Source: JAISGQ01 sp045536305 (GTDB lineage: Bacteria > Bacillota > Clostridia > Oscillospirales > Acutalibacteraceae). From it: a stretch of 64,000 bases of DNA. The notes under the pieces are model-generated. The model was given only the letters and a program-made list of their open reading frames with translations. It ran no database searches and was not told the origin of the DNA. The stretch lies in NCBI GenBank assembly GCA_045536305.1, contig JAZSNH010000086.1, positions 1 to 64,000 of the forward strand. The letters run 5' to 3'. Every line of letters starts with the position of its first letter. Within the stretch, counting starts at the first letter, position 1. The position numbers and the translations under genes were made by a program. Below, in pieces: positions 40,740-50,296 of the stretch.

Positions 40740-42923
40740 ATGGAAATCAGAATTGCTCTTGCGGGAAACCCAAACAGCGGCAAGACTACACTGTTTAACT
40801 CCCTTACGGGGTCAAACCAGTATGTTGGCAACTGGCCGGGTGTAACGGTAGAAAAAAAGGAAGGCAGAATGAAAAAATATGATGGTGTCATAGTTACTGA
40901 TCTTCCGGGCATATATTCACTTTCACCGTATACCCTTGAAGAGGTAGTTGCAAGAAAATATCTTGTAGAGGAAAGACCCGAAGCGATACTTAACATTGTT
41001 GACGGAACGAATTTAGAGAGAAACCTTTACCTTACAACGCAGCTTATCGAGCTTGGCATACCTGTGGTCGTGGCAATAAATATGATGGACATTGTCCGCA
41101 AGAACGGCGATAAGATCGATATTGAAATGCTCGGACAGCGTCTTGGGTGCAAGGTAGTAGAGCTTTCGGCGCTTAGAAATGACGGCATATTTGATGCCGC
41201 CGAGGCTGCGATCGAGGCTGCAAAGCAGGGGGACAAGGAGCCCGGGCATATATTCTGCGGAACTGTAGAGCATGCCATTGCACACATCGAGGAAGCGGCG
41301 GTGCATGGCTTGCCCGAAGAACAGCAGCGCTGGTATGCAATAAAGATTTTTGAACGAGACAGCAAGGTAATAGAAAAGCTTGGAATTGAAAAGGCACTTG
41401 TTGACCACATTGAAAAGGATATTGCCGCGGCAGAGCGCAGAATGGATGATGATGCAGAGAGCATAATTACAAATGAACGTTATCTTTACATAGAAAAGAT
41501 ACTTCACGGCTGTTATAAAAAGAAAAATGCAGGAAAAATGTCTGTATCTGAAAAGATAGACAAAATAGCAACAAATCGAATCCTTGCCATTCCTGTTTTT
41601 ATTCTTATCATGCTCGGAGTGTACACACTTTCTATCGGTACGATAGGTGACTGGACAGTAGGTTTTATGAATGATACCTTGTTCGGTGAATGGATAATTC
41701 CTGCTGTAACAGCCTTTCTTGAAAATATCGGCTGTGCCGCATGGCTTGTCAGCCTTGTTGCGGACGGTATTGTCGGCGGCGTAGGTGCGGTTCTTGGGTT
41801 TGTTCCTCAGATGCTCATTTTGTTCCTTTTGCTTTCGATTCTTGAGGATATCGGATATATGTCAAGAATCGCATTCATTATGGACAGATTGTTCCGTAAG
41901 TTCGGACTTTCGGGAAAAAGCTTTATTCCACTGCTCGTCGCATCGGGATGCGGTGTTCCGGGAGTTATGGCATCGCGTACAATTGAGCAGGAACGCGACC
42001 GCAGAATGACCGTTATGACAACCTGTTTTGTACCCTGCGGCGCAAAAATGCCGATAGTCGGACTCATTGCAGGAGCACTTTTCGGAGGCAGTGCCTTGAT
42101 CGCAACATCTGCTTATTTTATCGGCATAGGTGCTGTTGTAGTCTCAGGACTTATTCTTAAAAAGACCAAGCCTTTTGCAGGTGAAGCGGCTACCTTTGTA
42201 ATGGAACTGCCTGCATATCACGCACCTGTTGCAAAGAATGTCCTCAGAGCAACGGGAGAACGCGGATGGGATTTTATCAAGCGTGCAGGAACTGTAATTC
42301 TTGCGGCAAGTGTTATTATATGGGTTTTAAACAGTCTGAGCTTTGAGGGGGGGCTCCATTATATAGGAGATGGAGTGGCAAAGTCCATCCTTAATGTTAT
42401 AGGTGAATTTATTGCAGTTGTTTTTGCACCATTAGGCTTTGGCAAATGGCAGGCGGCTGTAGCGACCATTCTCGGACTTGTTGCAAAGGAAGAGGTTGTC
42501 GGTGTATTCGGAACGCTTTCCGAAATGCTTTCGGGCAGTGTTGATCTTATGACTGAGGTCGAAGAGGGTGTTACGAGAAATGCAGCTATTATCGGGCAGG
42601 AATTTTTTGACGGCAGCAAGCTATCCGCATTTTCGTTTATGATATTCAATCTTCTTTGCGCTCCGTGCTTTGCTGCTATGGGTGCGATCAAAAGAGAGAT
42701 GAACAGCCCGAAGTGGACATTTTTTGCACTCGGTTATATGACCGCATTTGCCTATGCGATCTCTCTTATCGTATATCAGATAGGAACATTTGCTGTGACA
42801 GGAGTAATGAATGTTTGGACAATAATTGCATCGGCAGTGCTTATCCTTCTTCTTTACTTCCTTTTCAGAAAGAATAAGTACAAAAATGATCCGATCAAAA
42901 CAAATAAGGAGAACCGGATATGA
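40740..42923 (+). CDS. feoB: Ferrous iron transporter B
   Basis: A 727-residue Fe2+ permease. The N-terminal G domain has G1 GNPNSGKTTLFN, G2/G3 VTVEKKEG and DLPGIYSLSPY, and G4 NMMD. The membrane domain has two Gate motifs, including LLVASGCGVPGVMASRTIEQ and later FVPCGAKMPIVG. It imports ferrous iron, probably driven by GTP hydrolysis. Its stop codon overlaps the start of the Cys-rich gene (ATGA). Regulation by the DtxR-family protein at 35.5 kb is inferred. Confidence 0.97.
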   Translation: MEIRIALAGNPNSGKTTLFNSLTGSNQYVGNWPGVTVEKKEGRMKKYDGVIVTDLPGIYSLSPYTLEEVVARKYLVEERPEAILNIVDGTNLERNLYLTTQLIELGIPVVVAINMMDIVRKNGDKIDIEMLGQRLGCKVVELSALRNDGIFDAAEAAIEAAKQGDKEPGHIFCGTVEHAIAHIEEAAVHGLPEEQQRWYAIKIFERDSKVIEKLGIEKALVDHIEKDIAAAERRMDDDAESIITNERYLYIEKILHGCYKKKNAGKMSVSEKIDKIATNRILAIPVFILIMLGVYTLSIGTIGDWTVGFMNDTLFGEWIIPAVTAFLENIGCAAWLVSLVADGIVGGVGAVLGFVPQMLILFLLLSILEDIGYMSRIAFIMDRLFRKFGLSGKSFIPLLVASGCGVPGVMASRTIEQERDRRMTVMTTCFVPCGAKMPIVGLIAGALFGGSALIATSAYFIGIGAVVVSGLILKKTKPFAGEAATFVMELPAYHAPVAKNVLRATGERGWDFIKRAGTVILAASVIIWVLNSLSFEGGLHYIGDGVAKSILNVIGEFIAVVFAPLGFGKWQAAVATILGLVAKEEVVGVFGTLSEMLSGSVDLMTEVEEGVTRNAAIIGQEFFDGSKLSAFSFMIFNLLCAPCFAAMGAIKREMNSPKWTFFALGYMTAFAYAISLIVYQIGTFAVTGVMNVWTIIASAVLILLLYFLFRKNKYKNDPIKTNKENRI

Positions 42924-43075
42924 ACCTACCGACAATAATTGTTTTAGGTATTATAGTTGCTGTATTTATTGCAATTGTTATATACCAAATAAAAAACAGG
43001 AAAGAGGGCAAATGCCCCTGTGGGGGATCCTGCAGCGGTTGTGCGCTGAACGGAACCTGTCATAAAGAAAGCTGA
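42920..43075 (+). CDS. FeoB-associated Cys-rich membrane protein
   Basis: A 51-residue protein: one membrane helix (about 4-23) and a basic, Cys-rich tail, CPCGGSCSGCALNGTC, with five cysteines plus His. This is the FeoB-associated Cys-rich family of Firmicutes. It may hand iron over at the inner face of the membrane; that role is inference. It overlaps feoB by 4 bases. Confidence 0.92.
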   Translation: MNLPTIIVLGIIVAVFIAIVIYQIKNRKEGKCPCGGSCSGCALNGTCHKES

Positions 43076-43098
43076 ATATTTTTAATGCATATTATGAA

Positions 43099-43139
43099 AA
43101 AAGATAAGGGACTGCGATTGGCGCAGTCCCTTATCTTTT
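43099..43139. terminator. Bidirectional 18-bp hairpin
   Basis: AAAAGATAAGGGACTGCG and its exact complement with a 5-base loop, between the feo operon and ilvN, which converge. Confidence 0.9.
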
Positions 43140-43644
43140 ATAAATTTGTTACCTGTCTTATGGTCTCACTGCCTTTTTCAAGGGATACGATACCTGTGCG
43201 GCAGATCTCAAGAATCGAGTAATCACGCATAAGATCGATAAAATCGTCAATTCTCCTTCGTTCTCCCGTTAAGCGAAGAACGATTGAATCCTTGGAATAA
43301 TCCACGGTTTTTGCCTCAAAGGCTTTTGCGGCGGTGAGAATATCATCGCGTGAATGAGGTTCGTTTGCAAGCTTTATAAGCATAAGCTCACAGCTGACAC
43401 AGTTTTCACTGTTAAGTTCCTTTATGGAGCATACATCGGGAAGCTTGTACAGCTGGTTTACAAGCTGCTGCTTATTGAGCTCATCGCCGTCAAAGGTGAC
43501 GGTGATGCGTGAAAATTCATTGGATTCCGTTTCACTGACTGTAAGGCAATTTATATTGAATTGTCTGCGGCGAAACATACTGGTTACTCTGTTTAGAACA
43601 CCGAATTGATTTCGAACAAGTACAGCAACCGTATATCGATTCAT
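43138..43644 (-). CDS. ilvN: Acetolactate synthase small subunit
   Basis: A 168-residue regulatory subunit: an N-terminal ACT domain (YTVAVLVRNQFGVLNRVTSM, FNINCLTVS) and a C-terminal half with ALKLTGE-like VLRLTGERRRIDDF. It gives valine feedback control to IlvB. ATG at 43644 is preferred: AGGTGA lies 5 bases upstream. The in-frame GTG at 43653 would overlap ilvB by 8 bases. Confidence 0.93.
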   Translation of the reverse strand: MNRYTVAVLVRNQFGVLNRVTSMFRRRQFNINCLTVSETESNEFSRITVTFDGDELNKQQLVNQLYKLPDVCSIKELNSENCVSCELMLIKLANEPHSRDDILTAAKAFEAKTVDYSKDSIVLRLTGERRRIDDFIDLMRDYSILEICRTGIVSLEKGSETIRQVTNL

Positions 43645-43645
43645 G

Positions 43646-45313
43646 TCAGTCACCTAACTTTACAATAATATCATCCATAGAACCGCCGGGAGGCAGCATG
43701 GGGAGAACAAATTCATCCTTATCAACAGCACAGTCGATAACATAAGGACCGTTATAATTAAACGCATTTTGCAGTGCTTTGTCAAGCTCCTGAGCAGAAG
43801 TTACACGCTCGCCTTCAGCGCCGAAGGCTTTTGCCACATTGACAAAATCAGTCTTGCGGTCAAGTACGGTGGCGGAATAATGTTCCGAGAAGAACAGCGT
43901 CTGCCATTGACGAACCATACCGAGAACGCCATTGTTGAAAATTATTATTGCAATAGGAACATTGTGCGAAACAGCGGTGGCAAGCTCATTAAGGCACATG
44001 CCGAAGCCTCCGTCACCGGTTACAAGCACACTGCGTTCCTTTGTTCCGAAGGCTGCACCGATAGCGGCACCCATGCCGAAGCCCATAGTACCAAGGCCGC
44101 CGCTTGAAATAAATCTTCGTTTGTTTTTTATTTTAAGATTTTGTGCAGTCCAAAGCTGATGCTGGCCAACATCGGTGCATACAGGTGTATTTTCGTTTAT
44201 GTATCTGTTAAGGGCAAGAATAATATTTCGCGGAGTCAGGCCTTTGCGCATATCAAGATATTTGTCCTCCTCAGCGCGCAGTATGGCTATTTGCTCCTGC
44301 CATTGAGGACGATCGACCTTGTCAATAAGGGGGAGAAGCTTTGAAAGTGTGCGTTTTATATCAGCTCGAAGAGCGTGAACAGCCGCAACATTTTTTGAAA
44401 GCTCAGAACCGTCTATGTCAATATGCACGATCTTTGCTTTTGCGGCAAATTTCAATCTGTTGCCCGTTGAACGGTCGTTGAAACGAACTCCCAGAGCAAT
44501 AATGCAGTCAGCCTTGTGCATAGCCATAGTTGAAGCGTAATGACCGTGCATACCCTGCATTCCGAGAAATCTCGGGTGATTAGAGGGGAGAGCTGAAAGA
44601 CCCATCATTGAGCATCCGAGAGGTGCATCGATTTTTTCAGCCAAGGCAAGCATTTCCTCCTGAGCCTCACTTGAAACTACGCCGCCTCCAAAGTAAATAA
44701 AAGGTCTCTTGCAGCTGTTGATGCACTCAGCCGCCTGAGAGGTTCGAATATCCTTTGCAGGAAACGGTTCATCGGGTGTAACAGGAGGAAGAGGAGTATA
44801 TTCGCAGGTTGCTATTTGAATATCCTTCGGAATATCAATAAGCACAGGACCGGGTCTGCCCGATATTGCAATGCGGAATGCATCTCTTATGGTATCGGCA
44901 AGCGTTTCGATGCTTGTAACAAAATAATTGTGCTTTGTTATAGGCAGGGTAACACCTGTTATATCTATCTCCTGAAAAGAATCTGTAGCAATATGAGATG
45001 TAGGAACATTTCCGCAAATTGCGACAAGAGGAACAGAATCAAGATGTGCTGTTGCGATACCTGTTACAAGATTTGCAGCGCCCGGGCCTGAGGTTGCAAT
45101 AACAACACCTGCTTTTCCCGTAGAGCGTGCATAACCGTCCGCGGCATGTGCAGCACCCTGCTCATGGGCGGTAAGTATATGCGTGATCTCATCGCTGTAT
45201 TTGTAGAGGGCATCATAAACGTGGAGTATCTGACCTCCGGGGTAACCGAAAACAGTATCGCATCCCTGTTCTATAAGTGTTCGGATGATTATATCAGCAC
45301 CGGAAAGAATCAT
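43646..45313 (-). CDS. ilvB: Acetolactate synthase large subunit
   Basis: A 555-residue ThDP enzyme that makes acetolactate or acetohydroxybutyrate for branched-chain amino acids. It has VFGYPGGQILHVYDAL and HEQGAAHAADGYARSTG (ThDP Glu), the FAD region, and the Mg-ThDP motif VTGDGGFGMCLNELATA followed by FNNGVLGMV. AAGGA precedes the ATG at 45313. It follows the YitT gene by 58 bases, perhaps by chance. No T-box or leader peptide is visible. Confidence 0.95.
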   Translation of the reverse strand: MILSGADIIIRTLIEQGCDTVFGYPGGQILHVYDALYKYSDEITHILTAHEQGAAHAADGYARSTGKAGVVIATSGPGAANLVTGIATAHLDSVPLVAICGNVPTSHIATDSFQEIDITGVTLPITKHNYFVTSIETLADTIRDAFRIAISGRPGPVLIDIPKDIQIATCEYTPLPPVTPDEPFPAKDIRTSQAAECINSCKRPFIYFGGGVVSSEAQEEMLALAEKIDAPLGCSMMGLSALPSNHPRFLGMQGMHGHYASTMAMHKADCIIALGVRFNDRSTGNRLKFAAKAKIVHIDIDGSELSKNVAAVHALRADIKRTLSKLLPLIDKVDRPQWQEQIAILRAEEDKYLDMRKGLTPRNIILALNRYINENTPVCTDVGQHQLWTAQNLKIKNKRRFISSGGLGTMGFGMGAAIGAAFGTKERSVLVTGDGGFGMCLNELATAVSHNVPIAIIIFNNGVLGMVRQWQTLFFSEHYSATVLDRKTDFVNVAKAFGAEGERVTSAQELDKALQNAFNYNGPYVIDCAVDKDEFVLPMLPPGGSMDDIIVKLGD

Positions 45314-45371
45314 ATATATCAATCCTTTTTTGTATTTCCTGAAATAAAAGCGGTTTTATGCAGACTTTTGT

Positions 45372-46256
45372 TTATCGTTTTTCAACGGGACTTTTAAATA
45401 CATCTGCAACCTCGCTTATCGTAACATAGGCGTAAGGGTCAATGGTGTGGACGATATCCTTCATGCGGGATATCTGAAAACGGTTGACAACAAAATATAC
45501 AACAGCTTTTTCAGCATCGGAGTAACCGCCCTTTGCGGCAATTTTTGTAGTTCCGCATTCGAATGCCGAAATAAGCGCACAGCTTACCTCGTCGGGCTTG
45601 TCGGTTATTATCATGACTTCCTTTGAACGATCAAAGCCTTCTACAATGAAATCAACAGTTTTAAGCGCCGCACCGTAGGTCACGATAGAATAAAGAGGCA
45701 GTATCCAGCTTTTGAGAATAATACCTGCTATAACATACAGAATTACATTATATACCATGCAAAAGGTTCCTACAGTTATGCCAAGCTTTTTTGCAAATAT
45801 CACAGCCATGACTTCTATGCCGTCTATAGCACCGCCAAAGCGGATTGTCAGTCCGCTGCCGATACCCGAAATAACGCCGCCGAATAGCGCACACAGCAAA
45901 AGATCGTTTCCTGCAAGGGGAGAGGCCATGCTGACATCTATCGGCAATACATCGGTAATAAGCCATGCTCCGATTGAATATACGGCAACTGTGTAAATGG
46001 AGTATATAGTAAAAGCAGCTCCCTGCTTTTTTAATCCGAAGAGAAAAAGAGGAACGTTGAGAACAAGAAGAAAAATTGAAAGAGAAAGAGGCAGTGCCTG
46101 AGAGAGCAGCATGGAGGTTCCGGATATTCCGCTGTCATAAAGCTGCACAGGCGCAATAAAAACCGTTACGCCGAATGCGTTTATAAGACCTGCAAGTGTC
46201 AGCAGGACAAAGCACTGCCATTTCAGTGATTTAAGCTCCAGCAAGTATTGTTTCAA
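45372..46256 (-). CDS. YitT-family membrane protein with DUF2179 tail
   Basis: A 294-residue protein with six helices in two similar halves (the N-terminal VTVFIAPVQLYDSGISGTSM; later GLTIRFGGAIDGIEVMAVIF) and a ~85-residue cytoplasmic DUF2179 domain ending YVTISEVADVFK. The family is widespread in Firmicutes and of unknown function. It is a different subfamily from the 217-residue protein at 3239. It is encoded upstream of ilvBN on the same strand. Confidence 0.88.
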   Translation of the reverse strand: MKQYLLELKSLKWQCFVLLTLAGLINAFGVTVFIAPVQLYDSGISGTSMLLSQALPLSLSIFLLVLNVPLFLFGLKKQGAAFTIYSIYTVAVYSIGAWLITDVLPIDVSMASPLAGNDLLLCALFGGVISGIGSGLTIRFGGAIDGIEVMAVIFAKKLGITVGTFCMVYNVILYVIAGIILKSWILPLYSIVTYGAALKTVDFIVEGFDRSKEVMIITDKPDEVSCALISAFECGTTKIAAKGGYSDAEKAVVYFVVNRFQISRMKDIVHTIDPYAYVTISEVADVFKSPVEKR

Positions 46257-46427
46257 AGTTCTATCACCACCGAGTATAAATAATCCTTACATAAATTATA
46301 TCACACATTTCAGCTTATGTTCAAGATGATTTCTCTTTTTATTGAGAGTGTTCAGTTGTGGTAAAAGCTCGTGTAAAGATAAAACGATTTTACGAAACCG
46401 ACTGAAAGGATCGTATAGATATGAAAA

Positions 46428-46454
46428 ATCCCCTGCCTGTATCAGGCAGGGGAT
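46428..46454 (-). terminator. Terminator of cellobiose phosphorylase gene
   Basis: ATCCCCTGCCTG/CAGGCAGGGGAT, 3-base loop, followed on the minus strand by TTTTT; 12 bases past the stop codon. Confidence 0.9.
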
Positions 46455-46466
46455 AGTGCCGTTTAA

Positions 46467-48899
46467 TTACATAACAGCCTTGACGTAGTGTACACCGCCG
46501 TCATTGATGGGAGGAATGATGTTTCCATCAACAGCGTTTCCGTCAACAGTAAGGGACTTGATGCCCTTCTGAGAACCTGCAGTGTTGTCTACTTCGATAA
46601 CGTAAGTGGAACCGCGGAACTTTCTTGTAACAGTAAAGCCCTTCATGTCGTGAGGAATACAGGGATCGACCATGAGGCCTGTGTAATCCGCACGAATACC
46701 GAGGATAAACTCGGAAACATTGAGGAATGTCCAGGAAGCGGTACCGGTAAGCCAGCTGTTCTTAGCTTCGCCGTGATTCTTTGCATCACGACCTGCGATC
46801 ATCTGAGAATATACATAAGGCTCAGTGCGATGAATATCACTGATGTCCTCGAGATATGCAGGGCAGATCTTGGAGTAAACCTCGAATGCTCTGTCGCCGC
46901 GGCCGATAACAGTCTCAGCGATGGAGATCCAGGGGTTGTTATGACAGAAGATACCTGCGTTCTCTTTATATCCGGGAGGATAGGAGGATATCTCACCGAG
47001 GTTGAGGTGATAGGTCTGATAAGGAGGCTGCTGGAGAACGATACCGTACTTGGTGTCGAGTCTTTCCTTGACAGAATCAAGAGCCTTCTGAGCATGACCC
47101 TCTTCCACACCGATGCCTGCGAGTACACAGAAGCCCTGAGGCTCGATGAAGATCTGGCCTTCCTCACATTCGGAAGAACCGACCTTGTTGCCGAATGCAT
47201 CGTATGCACGGAGGAACCAATCGCCGTCCCAGCCGTATTCAAGAACAGCCTTGTACATCTTGTCGATCTCTGCTTGAGCTCTTGCAGCCTCTTCATCGAG
47301 ACCCTTGAGCTTGCACATCTCAACATAATCCTTACCGACAGCTACAAACTGACCTGCGATAAATACGGACTCTGCCATACCGCTCTCATAGCAAGCGGTG
47401 GTCTGGAAGGATTCACCGGGAGTCTTGGAGAAGCAGTTGAGGTTAAGGCAGTCGTTCCAGTCAGCACGACCAATGAGGGGGAGACCATGAGGTCCGAGGT
47501 GATTGATAACATGATCAAAGGAAGCCTTAAGGTGGTCGATAAGGGGCTTTGCGGTAGAAGGATCGGAGTTGAACGGAGTCATGTGATCGAGTATATCGAT
47601 ATCACCGGATTCCTTAACATACGCTGCAACACCGAAGGTCAGCCACATCGGGTCATCGTTAAAGCCGTTGCCGGCATCACTGTTGCCCTTCTTGGTAAGA
47701 GGCTGATACTGATGGTATGCAGAACCGTCCTCAAGCTGCACAGAAGCAATATCAATGATTCTTTCGCGTGCATTTTCGGGAATGAGGTGGACAAAGCCTG
47801 TGAGATCCTGGCAGGAGTCACGGAAGCCCATGCCGCGGCCGATACCGCTTTCAAAATAAGAAGCGGAACGGGACATGTTGAATGTGACCATGCACTGATA
47901 CTGGTTCCAGATGTTGACCATACGTGCAAGCTTTTCGTCCTCGCACTCTACCTGGTAACCGGAAAGGAGATTGATCCAGTATTCCTTGAGTTCTGCAAGG
48001 GCAGCGTCAAACTTCTCAGCAGTATCAAACTTAGCCAGCATTTCGTTGGCAGGCTTTTTGTTGATGACGTGGAGAGCTTCCCACTTGTCATCTTCGTCGT
48101 TTTCGCAGTAACCGAGGCAGAAAACATATTCCTTTGTTTCGCCGGGCTCAAGCTCGACTGCAAGACAGTGAGAACCGATAGGTGCCCAGCCGCTTGCAAC
48201 GGAATTGCGGGACTTGCCCTCAAATACAGCATTGGGCTCGCCAAAACCGTTGTAAAGACCGAGGAAGGTCTCGCGGTCTGTGTCAAAGCCTTCGATAGGA
48301 GCGTTTACGGAGAAGACAGCATAATGATTTCTTCTCTCGCGGTACTCAGTCTTGTGATAAATGGTGCTGCCGATGATCTCAACTTCACCGATAGAGAAGT
48401 TTCTCTGGAAGTTGGTCATATCATCGTAAGCGTTCCAAAGACAGAACTCAACAAAGCTGAAGAGCTTGAAGGATTTCTTTGCGTCGGATGTGTTGGTGAG
48501 GGTGATCTTGTGAAGCTCACAGGTGCTGCCCATAGGAACCATGGAAGTCTGTGAAGCCTTGATGCCGCCCTTTTCTGAGGTGATCTTGGAATAACCGAGA
48601 CCGTGACGGCACTCATAAGAATCGAGCTTTGCCTTAACAGGCTGCCAGGCGATGCTCCAAACATCTTCATTATCGTTTATGTAGAAATAACGTCCGCCTG
48701 CATCGGTGGGAACGTTGTTATAACGATAACGAGTGAGTCTGAGCAGTCGTGCATCCTTATAGAAGCAGTAACCGCCGGAAGTGTTGGAGAACAGTCCGAA
48801 GAAGTTCTCACATCCGAGATAGTTGATCCACGGGTACGGTGTATCGGGACGAGTTATGCAATACTCGCGTGCAGCATCGTCAAAAAAACCGTATTTCAT
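46467..48899 (-). CDS. Cellobiose phosphorylase (GH94)
   Basis: An 810-residue cytoplasmic GH94 enzyme that splits cellobiose with phosphate into glucose and glucose-1-phosphate, saving ATP. The N-terminus (TRPDTPYPWINYLG, SNTSGGYCFYKDA, TRYRYNNVPTDAGGRYFY) is almost identical to known Ruminococcus enzymes. Active-site elements GMGFRDSCQDL, IGRADWNDCLN (catalytic Asp) and WLTGTASWTF are intact. Length is normal. It is monocistronic with no transporter next to it. AGGAGG precedes the ATG, and AGTGCAA inverted repeats lie upstream. Confidence 0.96.
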   Translation of the reverse strand: MKYGFFDDAAREYCITRPDTPYPWINYLGCENFFGLFSNTSGGYCFYKDARLLRLTRYRYNNVPTDAGGRYFYINDNEDVWSIAWQPVKAKLDSYECRHGLGYSKITSEKGGIKASQTSMVPMGSTCELHKITLTNTSDAKKSFKLFSFVEFCLWNAYDDMTNFQRNFSIGEVEIIGSTIYHKTEYRERRNHYAVFSVNAPIEGFDTDRETFLGLYNGFGEPNAVFEGKSRNSVASGWAPIGSHCLAVELEPGETKEYVFCLGYCENDEDDKWEALHVINKKPANEMLAKFDTAEKFDAALAELKEYWINLLSGYQVECEDEKLARMVNIWNQYQCMVTFNMSRSASYFESGIGRGMGFRDSCQDLTGFVHLIPENARERIIDIASVQLEDGSAYHQYQPLTKKGNSDAGNGFNDDPMWLTFGVAAYVKESGDIDILDHMTPFNSDPSTAKPLIDHLKASFDHVINHLGPHGLPLIGRADWNDCLNLNCFSKTPGESFQTTACYESGMAESVFIAGQFVAVGKDYVEMCKLKGLDEEAARAQAEIDKMYKAVLEYGWDGDWFLRAYDAFGNKVGSSECEEGQIFIEPQGFCVLAGIGVEEGHAQKALDSVKERLDTKYGIVLQQPPYQTYHLNLGEISSYPPGYKENAGIFCHNNPWISIAETVIGRGDRAFEVYSKICPAYLEDISDIHRTEPYVYSQMIAGRDAKNHGEAKNSWLTGTASWTFLNVSEFILGIRADYTGLMVDPCIPHDMKGFTVTRKFRGSTYVIEVDNTAGSQKGIKSLTVDGNAVDGNIIPPINDGGVHYVKAVM

Positions 48900-49230
48900 A
48901 AATGCTTTCCTCCTGAAAATTATGATTGGTAGTGCAATGCCGCATTTGGTGAATATGCAACAATTGCCGAATTATCACACAATGTAGTTTATACTATTTT
49001 CAGTGCAAAATCAATAGTTATTGCACTAAAAGGCAGTTAATGCGTGCTTTTTGTTGTCTTTTTTTAAAATAAAGCGGAGCAGGCGTCAATTTTTATCGTT
49101 TCTTAAGACGGCGCAATCGGTGTTTGCCTTATGCAGAATAACATTGAACAGTGTATGCATAAAAAATATAAAATATGATTTGATAAAAAGACATATTAAA
49201 CTGAAAGTAACCGATATGTATATTGCGGCC
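48900..49230. other. Intergenic region with candidate operator only
   Basis: A 331-base gap upstream of the cellobiose phosphorylase gene. It holds the AGTGCAA repeats (48931, 49002-49027) and a possible TATAAA -10 on the minus strand. The rest, 49030-49230, is AT-rich and shows no gene, RNA or repeat that I can support. Confidence 0.6.
49002..49027. promoter_or_regulatory. AGTGCAA inverted repeat, candidate operator
   Basis: AGTGCAA (49002-49008) and TTGCACT (49021-49027) with a 12-base spacer; another AGTGCAA is at 48931-48937, close to the ribosome site. On the minus strand the repeat overlaps the probable -35 region. It may be the target of a sugar-sensing regulator. Confidence 0.5.
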
Positions 49231-49437
49231 TTATAATACATCGGTATTTACATCAGGATAACTGCATAATACACTGTCAAGATATTTTACGCCGCAGAAA
49301 TATTTGCAGATGGAAATATTTTTAACTGCACATTTGTGGGTTTTTCCGTCTTTTTTACTCCATGGACATTCACTGTTTCCGAAATCCTTGTTTGAAAAAT
49401 CAATATCCATATTTGCGCCCTTAAGCTCAGTTATCAT
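49231..49437 (-). CDS. Small Cys-rich protein, possible metal binder
   Basis: A 68-residue protein with ECPWSKKDGKTHKCAVKNIS, then ICKYFCG and LCSYPDV: five Cys (24, 36, 44, 48, 58) and one His. The pattern suggests a small zinc- or iron-sulfur-binding fold. Start ATG at 49437 is set by AAGGAGG 9 bases before it. The gene overlaps the GNAT stop codon by 11 bases, so the two are translationally coupled. The longer frame through the GNAT gene is a shadow. Function unknown. Confidence 0.75.
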   Translation of the reverse strand: MITELKGANMDIDFSNKDFGNSECPWSKKDGKTHKCAVKNISICKYFCGVKYLDSVLCSYPDVNTDVL

Positions 49438-49885
49438 TTTTCGCGACCTCCTTATAATAAATCCTGCTGTCTTCACCATGAATATCAGCGCGGCTTTCCA
49501 TATATTTAAAGCCGTATTTTTCGTACAAGCCGATATGGTCGGTGGCAAGATAAACTCGAAAGTGACCTTGCTCTGATGCAATTTCACAAGCATGTTCAAT
49601 CAGCTTGCCGCAGTGTCTATGTCCTCGATGTTCGGGCGCTGTGAACACAAAGCCTATCCAAGGGAAAAGTGAATCGTCATTTATGCAGTCATATCTTGTA
49701 ATCGTACAGAATGAAACGAGATTATCTCCGTTTGTCATAATAAGAAGCTGTCCGTTCAGAACCTCATCAAAACGATTTTGTTCCAACAGTTCCCCGAGAT
49801 ATTTTGCCGCAGACCAATCGCAGATGCGTATTTTTTCTATCCATTCCGATTTGTTTTCAAGTGCATTAAAATCATAAATTTTCAT
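49427..49885 (-). CDS. GNAT acetyltransferase
   Basis: A 152-residue GNAT protein. WIGFVFTAPEHRGHRHCGKL is the acetyl-CoA loop, and ATDHIGLYEKYGFKYME the C-terminal strand. Substrate unknown. An in-frame TGA upstream fixes ATG at 49885 as the first possible start. Its GGAGGAG site is 13 bases upstream, so translation may be weak. It is coupled to the Cys-rich gene downstream. Confidence 0.85.
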   Translation of the reverse strand: MKIYDFNALENKSEWIEKIRICDWSAAKYLGELLEQNRFDEVLNGQLLIMTNGDNLVSFCTITRYDCINDDSLFPWIGFVFTAPEHRGHRHCGKLIEHACEIASEQGHFRVYLATDHIGLYEKYGFKYMESRADIHGEDSRIYYKEVAKNDN

Positions 49886-49996
49886 ATCGTTTCAAAAGCT
49901 CCTCCGAAAGCTTGTCAATATGCGAATCAAACCGCTTTTTGCGGTGACATCGTTATTTCGGTTTAAGAACATTCGCCGTATATTGCTTTTTAGGAA

Positions 49997-50296
49997 TTAA
50001 CCGTATCTTTTAAGCAATTCATCAATTGTCGGCTGAACTGCTTCCATCGTATACTCTTTTCCGTAAGGGTCGCGATTTAAGAAACGATGAATATAAAGCT
50101 CACGCCGCAGCGTCGCAGGGTCGCAGAAGGTGTGCCATTCGTTGAGCAGTGCATTTACTTCTTTTTCGGTATAGACTCTGTCCTTTTCAAATTTCTGCGA
50201 TAAATAAATAAGAGAATAAAGCTTCATTTTTCTTTTTACGGGAAAAGCAGTAAGCCTGCCCTCGCTGTCAAGAAAGCTTTTTAAAATTTCAGTCAT
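49997..50296 (-). CDS. DUF2087 domain protein
   Basis: A 99-residue protein that is one DUF2087 domain (RLTAFPVKRKMKLYSLIYLS, FCDPATLRRELYIHRFLNRD, GKEYTM). This domain is often fused to HTH or ArsR-type regulators and has a winged-helix-like look; the free form is of unknown function. ATG at 50296 overlaps the stop of the P-loop gene (ATGACTGA) with GGTGAT as ribosome site. Confidence 0.88.
   Translation of the reverse strand: MTEILKSFLDSEGRLTAFPVKRKMKLYSLIYLSQKFEKDRVYTEKEVNALLNEWHTFCDPATLRRELYIHRFLNRDPYGKEYTMEAVQPTIDELLKRYG

Noticed and set aside
45314..45371. T-box or leader peptide before ilvB
   Set aside because: Only 58 bases separate it from the upstream gene, and no T-box motif or run of branched-chain codons is seen.
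46488..48554. 688-codon open frame antisense to cellobiose phosphorylase
   Set aside because: It is the shadow of an intact 810-residue GH94 gene, with no plausible start site or family.
49886..49975. Short open frame ending in LSEELLKRYENL before the GNAT gene
   Set aside because: It has no start codon or ribosome site; at most a trace of a lost gene.
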